A DNA stretch of 64,000 bases from Psychromonas sp. B3M02 (GTDB lineage Bacteria; Pseudomonadota; Gammaproteobacteria; Enterobacterales; Psychromonadaceae), in contig NZ_QOCB01000023.1 in the NCBI RefSeq assembly GCF_003318165.1, forward strand, positions 1-64,000, in the 5' to 3' direction. The notes beneath the pieces were generated by a model. That model searched no databases, was not told where the DNA came from, and saw only the letters and a program-made list of their open reading frames with translations. Made by a program: the position numbers and the translations under genes. Positions 47,183 through 55,892 of this stretch are shown piece by piece (position 1 is the stretch's first letter; each line of letters begins with the position of its first letter).

Positions 47183-48634
47183 TTAACCTTCTTTATTTAA
47201 ACCATACTTTTTCATTTTTTCTACTAAGGTTGTACGACGCATTGATAGCAACTCTGCGGCATGCGATACCACGCCATCTTGAGAGTCGATTGCTTGGCGG
47301 ATCATCTCAATTTCAAACTCCACCAACTTATCTTTTAAATTCATTCCTTCTGCAGGCAGGTGACCTAAGAAACCTAAAGACTCATCTTCTATTTCACTTT
47401 CATCGGATAATATCGGTGTACCACCAAACATACCTGATAACGCATCACGCTCCATTAACTCTTCTTGCTCAATGCTATATTGTACCTGATCAACCGCTTC
47501 ACCTTGATTGTCTAAGTAGCGGTATTTTACTGGTAGCTCAGTAATATCAATAATCTTATTACTGTGTAAAATTAATAATCGCTCAAGTAAGTTAGACAAT
47601 TCACGCACATTACCCGGCCAACTATGTTGCATCAACGAATCCAATGCACGTTGAGTAAAACGTAACGTCGCTTTATGCTCCCCCTCTAGACGAGATAATA
47701 ACTCTTGCAGCAGTAATGGAATATCTTCTTGGCGGTCACGCAAGGCTGGTTTTTCAATTGGGAATACATTTAGACGATAGAATAAGTCTTCTCGGAAAGT
47801 CCCTTCAACAATCATCTCTTCTAAATTACGATGGGTGGCCGCTACCACACGAACATCTGCTTGAATTGACTTAGTACCACCTACTCGTTCAAAGGTACGC
47901 TCTTGAAGTACACGTAACAGCTTCACTTGCATCGGCATTGGCATATCACCAATTTCATCTAAGAATAGTGTGCCACCTTCAGCTAATTCAAAGCGACCTT
48001 TACGTGAAGAAAAAGCACCAGTAAAGGCTCCTTTCTCATGACCAAACAACTCACTTTCTAATAACTCAGCAGGAATTGCTCCACAGTTTACCGGTACAAA
48101 AGGACCTTTTTTACGATTAGATACTTGATGAATTGCACGAGCAACCACTTCCTTACCAGTACCCGATTCACCCAATACTAAAACATTAGCATTACTTTCA
48201 GCTACCTGTTCAACCAAATAGCGGATTTCTTGAATACGTTGCCCTTTACCCACCAAGGACGTAATTAAATACTTATTAGCCTTACTCAATTGGTGGTTTG
48301 GGTTTAAGAAGTTTTGACAATAATGCAGTAATTGGGTTAATTCTGAATAAATGATAGGTACACTAAGTACACCAATATGATTGCCATCAAGATCAGTGAC
48401 ATCACCAGAAAAACTAATAAAAGGTACCTTTGGAAATGCAGCTAATGCAGCACTTAGATGACTTGCTTGGTCACCATAAATAACAGCTAACGCGGGAGAT
48501 TGCGTCAATTGCTGCTCAAGGTCTTCAAAATTTATTATTTGATAAGTTTCGCCGACAAATTGTAAAACAGTTTCTAATATCGCTGTTTGTTCCGCTGTGG
48601 TATCCACTAAATAAATTGAAGCGCGTTGCTGCAT
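47183..48634 (-). CDS. flrA: Master flagellar sigma-54 activator FlrA (FleQ type)
   Basis: Top-level activator of the polar flagellar hierarchy. 483 aa. The N-terminal FleQ domain (about 1-120) is receiver-like but lacks a clear phosphorylation Asp motif. The AAA+ domain has Walker [15 protein letters not shown], the loop GAFTGA and [22 protein letters not shown]-terminal helix-turn-helix includes [21 protein letters not shown]. FlrA/FleQ proteins bind c-di-GMP at the AAA+ domain, which lowers flagellar gene expression; that is family knowledge. The gene has its own terminator. A FleQ-like palindrome lies 70 bp upstream, suggesting autoregulation. Confidence 0.94.
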   Translation of the reverse strand: MQQRASIYLVDTTAEQTAILETVLQFVGETYQIINFEDLEQQLTQSPALAVIYGDQASHLSAALAAFPKVPFISFSGDVTDLDGNHIGVLSVPIIYSELTQLLHYCQNFLNPNHQLSKANKYLITSLVGKGQRIQEIRYLVEQVAESNANVLVLGESGTGKEVVARAIHQVSNRKKGPFVPVNCGAIPAELLESELFGHEKGAFTGAFSSRKGRFELAEGGTLFLDEIGDMPMPMQVKLLRVLQERTFERVGGTKSIQADVRVVAATHRNLEEMIVEGTFREDLFYRLNVFPIEKPALRDRQEDIPLLLQELLSRLEGEHKATLRFTQRALDSLMQHSWPGNVRELSNLLERLLILHSNKIIDITELPVKYRYLDNQGEAVDQVQYSIEQEELMERDALSGMFGGTPILSDESEIEDESLGFLGHLPAEGMNLKDKLVEFEIEMIRQAIDSQDGVVSHAAELLSMRRTTLVEKMKKYGLNKEG

Positions 48635-48702
48635 AATTAATATCCATAAAAATTAAACTACCTAATAGTGTAGAGTAATTTATTATTTTTGCATGTAAAA
48701 TC

Positions 48703-48716
48703 GTCAAAAAGATGAC
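48703..48716. promoter_or_regulatory. FleQ/FlrA-like binding palindrome
   Basis: GTCAAAAAGATGAC: half-sites GTCA and TGAC with a 6-bp A/T-rich spacer, the same 14-bp layout as the known FleQ site of Pseudomonas. It lies 70 bp upstream of flrA and about 118 bp upstream of the predicted fliS sigma-54 start, a suitable enhancer distance. Confidence 0.45.
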
Positions 48717-48801
48717 AATGCCCGTAAAATGACACCTGAATATATTTTAATACTCTGTTATCAATAAAAAGTTATTATTTTAAGCCTAGTTACTACATAA
48801 C

Positions 48802-48818
48802 AGGCATATATTTTGCTT
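48802..48818 (+). promoter_or_regulatory. Sigma-54 promoter of fliS-fliT
   Basis: AGGCATATATTTTGCTT: GG (48803-48804) and GC (48815-48816) are 10 bp apart with a perfect TTGCT -12 element. It differs from the fliD promoter at only two of 17 positions. The predicted start is near 48828, giving a leader of about 165 nt. Confidence 0.68.
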
Positions 48819-48992
48819 GTTCTATTCAATAAGTCGTAAATAGTCATAAAGCTGGCTACCCTAGTAGGTAAAAACTACAATAGTAAAAGACAGTAGATCA
48901 ATAATAAATCTATCACAGATAGACACTGGCTTTTAAATATTAGACATACATAAAACATCATAGATTAACTGTTTTTTAGCAAGGAAAGTAAT

Positions 48993-49388
48993 ATGCGTCG
49001 TTCGCTTCAACAATATAAAAACTCCAGTATGAATAACATTGAGCAGGCTGATCCTCATACCTTAGTCTCTTTGATTATGCAGCACATACAAGGGAACCTA
49101 GCTGGTGCTAAAGGGGCAATAGAGCGTAAAGAGATTGAAAATAGGAATACCATGTTAACCCGTGTAATTGGCTTAATCGGCGAATTACAAAATAGTTTGG
49201 ATATGGAAAAAGGCGGAGAGATCTCAACCAACCTGTACGATTTATACGCGTATATGATCCGTCGAGTTAATCAGGCAACACGTCACAATGATGCTGAACC
49301 CTTGACTGAAGTATTAAAATTAATCACTGAAATTAAATCGGGCTGGGATGGAATCCCATTAGATATACGCCAACAGTATAACCGTTAA
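48993..49388 (+). CDS. fliS: Flagellin export chaperone FliS
   Basis: Cytoplasmic chaperone that keeps flagellin unfolded before export. 131 aa, all helical. The family pattern is visible: SLQQYKNSSMNNIEQADPH at the start, VSLIMQHIQGNLAGAKGAIERK, and NLYDLYAYMIRRVNQA in the centre. AAGGAA lies upstream of the ATG. It is on the plus strand, opposite to flaA-flaG-fliD and flrABC, whereas in Vibrio it is co-directional with them. It is followed 20 nt later by a FliT-like gene. Confidence 0.92.
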   Translation: MRRSLQQYKNSSMNNIEQADPHTLVSLIMQHIQGNLAGAKGAIERKEIENRNTMLTRVIGLIGELQNSLDMEKGGEISTNLYDLYAYMIRRVNQATRHNDAEPLTEVLKLITEIKSGWDGIPLDIRQQYNR

Positions 49389-49408
49389 CCAATCGTTAAA
49401 AGGCTACC

Positions 49409-49708
49409 ATGACAGATCTAGCAACAGGTATTCAAACCTTACTTGACTCTGAACAACAGCTTCATAAGTTATTGGATGAACAACAATACGAACAGTTTCT
49501 TCAACAACAGGAGATGTTTGGAAAGCAATTAAAGGCTTGCATCAGCAGCCTAACGGAGGCGCAATTAATCTCTGCTATTGCGCCACTTAATCAACTACAG
49601 GAGAGGCTTGATACTTTACAAAGTAGAGCGGAAAAAGTCGGCCAAGATTTAAAAGAAAAAGCACTTATTTTGCAACGTAATAAGAAAAAAATTAACGCCT
49701 ATAAGTAA
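49409..49708 (+). CDS. FliT-like flagellar chaperone
   Basis: Small helical protein, 99 aa, with a Gln-rich middle (LLDEQQYEQFLQQQEMFGKQL) and a basic end (LQRNKKKINAYK). Length, helical heptads, the end resembling the ...SAYG region of enterobacterial FliT, and its place directly after fliS support a FliT role as a chaperone of the FliD cap protein. The Vibrio counterpart at this locus is called FlaI. Sequence identity is too low for a firm symbol. It converges on fliD, 37 nt away. Confidence 0.65.
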   Translation: MTDLATGIQTLLDSEQQLHKLLDEQQYEQFLQQQEMFGKQLKACISSLTEAQLISAIAPLNQLQERLDTLQSRAEKVGQDLKEKALILQRNKKKINAYK

Positions 49709-49745
49709 ACAAGCGCTTTTTAAAGACATGACTTTAGAAGGCTCA

Positions 49746-51806
49746 TTACTTCTCTTTGGTATACCCAGGTAACGCATCAAGTGCCGATTTTAAATAGTCT
49801 TTCATCGAGTTGAGGTTAGAAACGGCGGTATCCATCGCATTAAACTGCGAATATAAACGCTCTTCTAGGTTTTCCATTCTAAAGGTTAAACTCTCTTTCT
49901 CTTCCTCTAGAGAGCCTATCTGTTTATACAAAGAATCGAATTTCGTATCTATGGTAGAACCACTGACATCAATATCACCATCCGATGAACTAACATTACT
50001 ATCGATAATCCCATCAAGCATACCGTTCAACATAGAGCTAATCCCTTGCGAATAGGATATTTTCCCTCTATCGCCTAACTCACCGCCTGTGATCACCGCT
50101 TTTAAACCTTTTGAATTGCCTTCAGTAGACTCTAAAAATTGACCACGACCTGTTGCCGCTATGCCATCAATTAAACCTGCTACGTTTTGCCCTGCAGTGC
50201 CACCTGCAACTGTTAACCCTAACTGTGAAGAGAAAAAGCCAGGGTCTTCTATTTCAGTGATCGCCACGGTCGACCTTGAGCCATAAGCGTTGGAGACGAT
50301 AGAAATGACGCCAGCATTTTCCAAAATACTCACGTTTAAGTCATTTTCAACAAAGTTAGGATCTGAGTTTATTTTTGATTGTAATTCTGTAGTAAACTCT
50401 TCAATACTTTCATAGGTTTTTGAAGTCAGTTCAATATCACCGGATAGATAACCATCTAAACGCATTTTAAAACTATCATTATCTTGATCGATACTAAATG
50501 GCACGGAAATAGCTGAGGTCCCACTTAACTCACCTTTGCTTGCCAGCTGCATCACAGTAATATCATAAGATCCAGGCACAGTGGATCTACCTTTGCTTTC
50601 ATAATCAATCTCTGCGTCAGTAGCTCCACCTGAAGCGGTAAAGAAATCGGCAATACTTTGCATATCTGTAGCCATTATCTTATTCAGCTTTTCAGCATCA
50701 AGCGCTAAGGTACCATCACGATTAGTTAACATACCTAAATCAGCAAAACTGCGCACACTACCTTCAAGGTGTGAAATGTTAGTATTTAATATATTACGCA
50801 TCTGCCCTTTAATATTACGGACTGTTGAATCACCACTTAAAATGCCATTACTTCGAACATCTGCACCGTAGGTACTTAAGGCATTCATCTGTTTAACGGT
50901 GCCATTATAATTTTCAACAAAGGCATAAATTTGCTCTTCAACTGTGCTCATATCAGGCACAATCGTTAATGATACTTTACTATTTGGCTCCGTCTCACCA
51001 GCTATATTAAGGGTCACACCTTCAATCACATTTTTAATATTATTACTTGGACGACTGATTTCGATACCATCCATGACCATTATCGCATTTTGTGCAACGG
51101 AAGTTTGCTCCATGCTCTTGTTGTCACTGGTAAAAGTAAAGGCAGATAAACCTACCGCATCATTATTAATACCATCATCATCTTCCACAGTGAGCTGCAT
51201 GGCATTTTCTTCACCCGTTTCTTTATTAATCAACACTAAGCGGTAATTATTGCCGTCATTAATTAATGATGCAGAGACACTATAATCCCCTTCATTAATA
51301 GCATCTCGCATTTTATCTAGTGAGTTATTTTCAGAATCAATGGTAAGACTTTCAACGGGTTTATTAGGATTAATGGAGAATGTCCCGTCATCATTATACG
51401 TACCATAGCTAAAACTAATGGTACCTGTACCCACCTGTGAAGTCGCTTCCGAATAAGATTTATCAGGTGCTGAAGCGATGGTTTGTGCTTTGGCTTGCTG
51501 TTTAACTTCAAAACTCCAACTACCTGTTTCAGCACCTATCCCAAGGGTTGTCGTTAGGATCGATTCATCACTGCTACTAGCACTCGTTGCAGAAAAAGTT
51601 GAGGAGCGGGATAGGTCTGCAAAAGAGTCTTGAAAATCGGATAGCGCACTGTTGATGGTGCCAAAAGCGGAGATTTTTTCAGTGGCTTCTGTGGTGTCAG
51701 CTAATATGGAGGCAGCTGCAGGATCTTTCTCTGCTGCAACAATGGCAGTCACGATATTATTAATATCAAGTCCTGACCCTAAGCCAGTTGATGTAATCGA
51801 TGTCAT
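49746..51806 (-). CDS. fliD: Flagellar filament cap protein FliD
   Basis: Distal cap that guides flagellin assembly. 686 aa. The N-terminal FliD domain starts SITSTGLGSGLDINNIVTAIV, the typical SGLDI motif. The central domains are rich in Ser/Thr. The C-terminal D0-D1 coiled coil (about 620-686) includes LYKQIGSLEEEKESLTFRMENLEERLYSQFNAMD. Translocated by the flagellar type III system, so no Sec signal. It lies behind its own sigma-54 promoter, 180 nt downstream of flaG. Confidence 0.93.
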   Translation of the reverse strand: MTSITSTGLGSGLDINNIVTAIVAAEKDPAAASILADTTEATEKISAFGTINSALSDFQDSFADLSRSSTFSATSASSSDESILTTTLGIGAETGSWSFEVKQQAKAQTIASAPDKSYSEATSQVGTGTISFSYGTYNDDGTFSINPNKPVESLTIDSENNSLDKMRDAINEGDYSVSASLINDGNNYRLVLINKETGEENAMQLTVEDDDGINNDAVGLSAFTFTSDNKSMEQTSVAQNAIMVMDGIEISRPSNNIKNVIEGVTLNIAGETEPNSKVSLTIVPDMSTVEEQIYAFVENYNGTVKQMNALSTYGADVRSNGILSGDSTVRNIKGQMRNILNTNISHLEGSVRSFADLGMLTNRDGTLALDAEKLNKIMATDMQSIADFFTASGGATDAEIDYESKGRSTVPGSYDITVMQLASKGELSGTSAISVPFSIDQDNDSFKMRLDGYLSGDIELTSKTYESIEEFTTELQSKINSDPNFVENDLNVSILENAGVISIVSNAYGSRSTVAITEIEDPGFFSSQLGLTVAGGTAGQNVAGLIDGIAATGRGQFLESTEGNSKGLKAVITGGELGDRGKISYSQGISSMLNGMLDGIIDSNVSSSDGDIDVSGSTIDTKFDSLYKQIGSLEEEKESLTFRMENLEERLYSQFNAMDTAVSNLNSMKDYLKSALDALPGYTKEK

Positions 51807-51863
51807 TGCTGTTCCTTATTGCTCTGTATGTTACTTTATATTAACCTGCTAACCTAAGTTGTA

Positions 51864-51880
51864 AGCAAAATATAAGCCAT
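51864..51880 (-). promoter_or_regulatory. Sigma-54 promoter of fliD
   Basis: On the minus strand TGGCTTATATTTTGCTT: GG and GC are 10 bp apart with a perfect TTGCT -12 element. It is nearly identical to the fliS promoter at 48802-48818. The predicted start is about 47 nt before the fliD ATG. Confidence 0.7.
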
Positions 51881-51985
51881 AATAGTCTTTAAATGCCCAT
51901 AAAATACCGTGTTACATTAAACTTTATTATCATTTTTATTAAGCAATAGTCAGTAACACATTATTTGATTTACACAAAACAGATA

Positions 51986-52366
51986 TTAAACCTTAGTATC
52001 AAATAAAATACCGGCTACATCATCCATTTTTTTACGTAACACAACTAACTCCTCAGAGGGAATTTGTCGAATCACTTCATCACTATCTGAATCTTTTACA
52101 ATAATGACACTTTTGCCTAATTCATCATCTACTGAAAATGATAAGTTACGTTTCATATCATGCAAAAATTCATTCATCTCTTGTACTGTTTGCGCTATCT
52201 CTTCTGCACTTAATGCAACAGAAGTATCTGGTTCAGGAGTAAATGCTTTTTCTCCTCTAATATTTTGAGTTAAGCTGTCCATTACCTGATTAACAGACGA
52301 GATTGGTTTATCTATATTGGATGTTTGATATCCCATTGTTGGGTTCACGCTATTGAGCTCTGACAT
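51986..52366 (-). CDS. flaG: FlaG family flagellar protein
   Basis: Small flagellar protein (126 aa) linked to filament length control in Pseudomonas and Vibrio; its exact role is not settled. The C-terminal FlaG domain is clear: LHDMKRNLSFSVDDELGKSVIIVKD, VIRQIPSEELVVLRKKM and GILFDTKV. The ATG at 52366 has GAGG 6 nt upstream; a TTG two codons earlier is unlikely. It lies between flaA and fliD, the standard order. Confidence 0.92.
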   Translation of the reverse strand: MSELNSVNPTMGYQTSNIDKPISSVNQVMDSLTQNIRGEKAFTPEPDTSVALSAEEIAQTVQEMNEFLHDMKRNLSFSVDDELGKSVIIVKDSDSDEVIRQIPSEELVVLRKKMDDVAGILFDTKV

Positions 52367-52394
52367 AATCAACCTCTTTTATCGTATCAAATAA

Positions 52395-52411
52395 GCAATA
52401 AAGCCCCCTAA
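52395..52411 (-). promoter_or_regulatory. Possible sigma-54 promoter of flaG
   Basis: On the minus strand a GG-N10-GC pair with a perfect TTGCT -12 element. The -24 half (AGGGGGC) is poor and overlaps the flagellin terminator stem, so this may be chance. Confidence 0.3.
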
Positions 52412-52424
52412 TATATAGGAGGCT
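52402..52424 (-). terminator. Hairpin after the flagellin gene
   Basis: On the minus strand AGCCTCC pairs with GGGGGCT (one G-U pair) and is followed by TTATT. It lies 35 nt after the flagellin stop and probably limits read-through into flaG. Confidence 0.55.
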
Positions 52425-52458
52425 ATTAAATCAATTACTTAGTAGCCATCCTAATGGA

Positions 52459-54126
52459 TTAACCAAGTAGTGATAATACACTTTGAGCAGATGAGTTAGC
52501 TTGTGAAAGCATTGAAGTACCTGCTTGTTGTAGAATCTGCGCTTTACTCATATTAGATGTTTCTGAAGCAAAGTCAGCATCTTGGATACGAGAGTTAGAT
52601 GCAGACAAGTTTTGAGAAACATTTTCTAAGTTAGAGATAGTTGAATCTAAACGGTTTTGAATCGCACCTAATCCAGCTCGTGAAGAACTGATTTTAGATA
52701 ATGCATCATCCACTTTAGTGATCGTATTTGAAGCACTATTCATTGTCGATACATTAGTACCTAGGCTATCAATTACTTTACCACCCATTTCACTCTGCAT
52801 ACCTAAAGTTGTTAGTGCAGCAGTACGTCCAGCTTGTGTAGAAGCACTTGATGTTACTTCAATACCAACACCGTCGTCGGCAGAGAATTGGTAACCTGCA
52901 GCTGCTGTACCTGAAATAGTGACACCGGTTTGATCAGAGTAAGAGTTAATATGTGCAATTACATCCGCATCTGTAGCAAGTGTTGCAGGACCAATATCAA
53001 CTCCATTGATTTGTAATTTATCTGCTTCAGTGATGTTAGCTGTTGTTGCTACTCCACCAGTAATTGAATCAGCACCATTAGCGACAGTAAAACCAGCGTT
53101 AGCCGTTGCTGTACCAGTAACAGAGATAGCTCTATCATCAGCACTATCTAAAGCAATGTAACCCGTGTAAGTACCGTCAGTTACACCCGTTGAAGCTGCT
53201 TGACCACCACCCACGATGATATCTTCACCTGTGTCGTTAGTCATGATTAACTCACCTTTATCACCCAGTGAAGCGGTTACGCCAGCTACATCACGGTTGA
53301 TTGTTTCAACTAAGCTATCCATTGAAGATGTCGCTCCAAGTGTCACTGCACTACCAGTACCTACTTGGATAGTCATACCATTAGTCACACCCGTTACTGT
53401 GGTACTTTCATCACTACCTTGAATAACGTTATAAGCACTTGCACTAACACCCGTTTCTGCTGTTTTAAGGTTAATTGCTTTAGCAATATCAGTTGCTGAA
53501 CCACTTTCAGATGCTGGAATATCAACACCATTTACTAACATTTCACCAGCAGTACCAGTTGTAGCACCACTTACACGGCCACCGTTTAATTCACCTTTGT
53601 TTAAACCACCATTTAGACCAAGGTCATTGGTTGATACGGAATCGATAGAGAAACTTAATGTTTGACCTTCGTTAGCACCAATCTGTAATGTTGCAGAACC
53701 GCCAGAACCATCTAAAATTTTTCTACCATTGAACTCAGTCGTGGTAGCAATACGGTCAAGCTCATCATGTAGTTGATCAACTTCTTCTTGGATTGCCTGA
53801 CGGTTAGATGATGAATTTGTATCATTGGCAGATTGCACTGATAGTTCACGCATACGTTGTAAGATGTTAGTCATCTCATCCATCGCACCCTCTGCAGTTT
53901 GCGCCATTGAGATACCGTCATTCGAGTTACGAACCGCTTGAGTTAAACCTTTAATTTGAGAATTCATTCCCGTTGAAATTGCTAAGCCAGCAGCGTCATC
54001 TTTTGCGCTGTTAATACGCAAACCAGAAGATAAACGTTCCATTGCTTGGTTTGATGCTGCTTGCGTTTTGCCTAATTGACGTTGTGCATTAAGCGACATT
54101 ACATTTGTGTTTACTACTGATGCCAT
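52459..54126 (-). CDS. flaA: Flagellin with an enlarged central domain
   Basis: Filament subunit, 555 aa, clearly longer than the roughly 380-aa polar flagellins of Vibrio. Conserved D0/D1 ends are intact: SVVNTNVMSLNAQRQL with RLSSGLRINSAKDDAAGLAIS at the N-terminus, and ETSNMSKAQILQQAGTSMLSQ with a C-terminal SVLSLLG. The extra length is in the middle (about 165-440). That part contains repeats of the flagellin-IN type: LVNGVDIPASES...TGVSASA and LQINGVDIGPATL...TGVTISG, plus a more diverged MTIQVGTGSAVTL unit. It is the only flagellin gene in this window. Two tandem sigma-28 promoters lie upstream. Confidence 0.95.
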   Translation of the reverse strand: MASVVNTNVMSLNAQRQLGKTQAASNQAMERLSSGLRINSAKDDAAGLAISTGMNSQIKGLTQAVRNSNDGISMAQTAEGAMDEMTNILQRMRELSVQSANDTNSSSNRQAIQEEVDQLHDELDRIATTTEFNGRKILDGSGGSATLQIGANEGQTLSFSIDSVSTNDLGLNGGLNKGELNGGRVSGATTGTAGEMLVNGVDIPASESGSATDIAKAINLKTAETGVSASAYNVIQGSDESTTVTGVTNGMTIQVGTGSAVTLGATSSMDSLVETINRDVAGVTASLGDKGELIMTNDTGEDIIVGGGQAASTGVTDGTYTGYIALDSADDRAISVTGTATANAGFTVANGADSITGGVATTANITEADKLQINGVDIGPATLATDADVIAHINSYSDQTGVTISGTAAAGYQFSADDGVGIEVTSSASTQAGRTAALTTLGMQSEMGGKVIDSLGTNVSTMNSASNTITKVDDALSKISSSRAGLGAIQNRLDSTISNLENVSQNLSASNSRIQDADFASETSNMSKAQILQQAGTSMLSQANSSAQSVLSLLG

Positions 54127-54198
54127 GATGAGCTCCTTGGTTTATATCTTTTTAAATTCATAATAATGAAGTTAGTTGTAATTGTTTGTCATAGTGTT

Positions 54199-54225
54199 TT
54201 ATCGACCGCTTAAAAAATAACTTTA
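54199..54225 (-). promoter_or_regulatory. Sigma-28 (FliA) promoter, proximal, of the flagellin gene
   Basis: On the minus strand TAAAGTTA-N11-GTCGATAA, one mismatch in each half from the consensus TAAAGTTT-N11-GCCGATAA. The predicted start is about 65 nt before the flagellin ATG. Confidence 0.82.
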
Positions 54226-54304
54226 ATGTTTTTCCTTGATTATCATTAATTACTTTCTGTTAACGGTTCCTTGTTAAAGCAGTCAATGTTCAGACTTAAT
54301 TACT

Positions 54305-54331
54305 ATATCGACCGAAGAAAAAAGATCTTTA
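54305..54331 (-). promoter_or_regulatory. Sigma-28 (FliA) promoter, distal, of the flagellin gene
   Basis: On the minus strand TAAAGATC-N11-GTCGATAT: the same 11-bp spacer and GTCGATA core as the proximal copy, 106 bp further upstream. The halves differ from consensus by 2-3 positions, so it is probably weaker. Confidence 0.6.
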
Positions 54332-54358
54332 GCACTTTTATCTAATTAATTTTCCCAT

Positions 54359-54393
54359 AAAAAAAGGCGTTGAATCATTAGATCCAACGCCTT
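54359..54393 (-). terminator. Terminator of the pyrF-maoC end
   Basis: 9-bp stem AAGGCGTTG / CAACGCCTT. On the minus strand it is followed by a run of seven T. It lies 32 nt after the MaoC-type gene and isolates it from the flagellin promoters. Confidence 0.85.
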
Positions 54394-54424
54394 ATATATA
54401 AATTTAAAACTCTAACTAATTGAA

Positions 54425-55111
54425 TTAAAAGTAAACTCGAACCACAGAAACAGCAACACAGCCAGGACGACGTGTTCCTTGGATCTCTACGGAGATCTCT
54501 TTTTCGATCTCAAGGCCACGTTTAATAGGAGAAACTTTAATTAAACGGCTATGCGCTCGAATCACTGAACCGGTTTTAACCGGATAGGGAAAGCGCACTT
54601 GATTCAATCCATAGTTAACCGTCATTTTTGCATTCGCATAAGCTGGACGCTCAGGGTCAACACTATCGGTTAAATAAGGTAATAGCGACAAGGTTAAAAA
54701 ACCATGGGCAATAGTAGTTTTAAAAGGAGAATCTACTTTTGCTCGCTCAACATCATTATGTAACCACTGGTGATCGCCAGTCACATTAGCAAATTGATCG
54801 ACTTTATCCTGAGTAATAGTCAACCACTCACCAACATGTACCTCTTCCCCTATTTTTGCTTGTAAGCATAAAAATAGTTCACGCGCTTCTGCTGAAACTT
54901 GTATTGGTTGTTGTGCAACTTGCACAGAACGTCCATTTTCTAAAACCGAATACTCTTTGATCCAAGCTAATAGGTGCGCTCTTTTATAATGAGTTGTTTT
55001 AAGAAATAACGCATAATAGTCACGAATTGCTGGTGACATCCATTGCTTAAAATCAAAAGCAAATTTTTGCATAAAATCTGCTTTGTACTTATTCATATCG
55101 ATTTTTTTCAT
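54425..55111 (-). CDS. MaoC-like (R)-specific enoyl-CoA hydratase/dehydratase
   Basis: Hot-dog-fold protein, 228 aa. The C-terminal two thirds (about 95-228) carry the hydratase-2 motif: the catalytic Asp/His in VTGDHQWLHNDVERA, then SPFKTTIAHGFLTLSL. The first 70 residues (FDFKQWMSPAIRDYYALFL) are an extra, mostly helical segment resembling the N-terminal part of some phasin- or PHA-linked hydratases; I cannot assign it. The substrate is probably a 2-enoyl- or 3-hydroxyacyl-CoA, chain length unknown. It lies 28 nt downstream of pyrF on the same strand. Confidence 0.8.
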   Translation of the reverse strand: MKKIDMNKYKADFMQKFAFDFKQWMSPAIRDYYALFLKTTHYKRAHLLAWIKEYSVLENGRSVQVAQQPIQVSAEARELFLCLQAKIGEEVHVGEWLTITQDKVDQFANVTGDHQWLHNDVERAKVDSPFKTTIAHGFLTLSLLPYLTDSVDPERPAYANAKMTVNYGLNQVRFPYPVKTGSVIRAHSRLIKVSPIKRGLEIEKEISVEIQGTRRPGCVAVSVVRVYF

Positions 55112-55139
55112 AAAGCTTAAGCTTCCTTAACGATCTTTA

Positions 55140-55844
55140 TTATTTTAATGAATCGTTAATATCATGTAATACAGCTACTGGGTTATCAGCTTGTGTAATA
55201 GGACGACCAATTACTAAGTAGTCAGAACCACTCTCGATCGCTTGTTTAGGTGTTTTAATACGACGCTGGTCACCTGCATCACTTCCTGCAGGACGAATGC
55301 CTGGTGTAACTAGTTTAAACTCTTTACCCAGTAGCGCTTTTAACTCTTCTGCTTCGTGCGATGAACATACCACACCATCTAAACCAGAAGACTTAGTCAA
55401 TAGGGCTAAGCGTTTAACTTGCTCTGCCGGTGTTAGCTCAATACCTAATTCTATTAGGTCACTTTGATCCATACTAGTTAATACTGTCACAGCAATTAAT
55501 AGCGGCGCTTTATCGCCATATGGTTCTAAGATCGCTTTTGCAGCTTCCATCATTCGGCGACCGCCACTGGCATGAACATTAACCATCCACACCCCTAAGT
55601 CCGCAGCTGCTTTTACTGCTTTAGCCACGGTATTTGGAATATCATGGAATTTTAGATCAAGAAATATATCAAACCCTTTAGCGACTAATAACTGCACAAA
55701 TTCAGGACCAAAATGTGTGAACATCTCTTTGCCGATTTTTAAACGACAAGTGGTAGGATCTAACTGCTCTATAAAAGCAAGTGCTTGCGCTTTGTTATCA
55801 TAATCTAAAGCAATAACAACTTTTGGGTCGACTAGTTGACTCAT
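55140..55844 (-). CDS. pyrF: Orotidine-5'-phosphate decarboxylase
   Basis: Last step of UMP synthesis. 234 aa. TIM barrel with the catalytic Lys-Asp array in [14 protein letters not shown] and the phosphate-binding end [15 protein letters not shown] and [19 protein letters not shown] lies directly upstream of the ATG. It lies downstream of lapA-lapB, the order of E. coli. Confidence 0.97.
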   Translation of the reverse strand: MSQLVDPKVVIALDYDNKAQALAFIEQLDPTTCRLKIGKEMFTHFGPEFVQLLVAKGFDIFLDLKFHDIPNTVAKAVKAAADLGVWMVNVHASGGRRMMEAAKAILEPYGDKAPLLIAVTVLTSMDQSDLIELGIELTPAEQVKRLALLTKSSGLDGVVCSSHEAEELKALLGKEFKLVTPGIRPAGSDAGDQRRIKTPKQAIESGSDYLVIGRPITQADNPVAVLHDINDSLK

Positions 55845-55892
55845 CTCTCTTCCTATCTGCGGGGTTAATTAACCTGATCATTCTTAAAAAAT

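Larger units (their letters stand above)
48635..48992. other. Divergent regulatory region between flrA and fliS
   Basis: About 360 bp without a gene. It must hold the flrA promoter (not placed), and contains the palindrome GTCA-N6-TGAC (48703-48716) and a sigma-54 promoter for fliS (48802-48818). Confidence 0.65.

Noticed and set aside
47179-47544. 121-codon open frame opposite the flrA 3' end
   Set aside because: Antisense to the conserved FlrA DNA-binding domain; hydrophobic and low-complexity, typical of a shadow frame.
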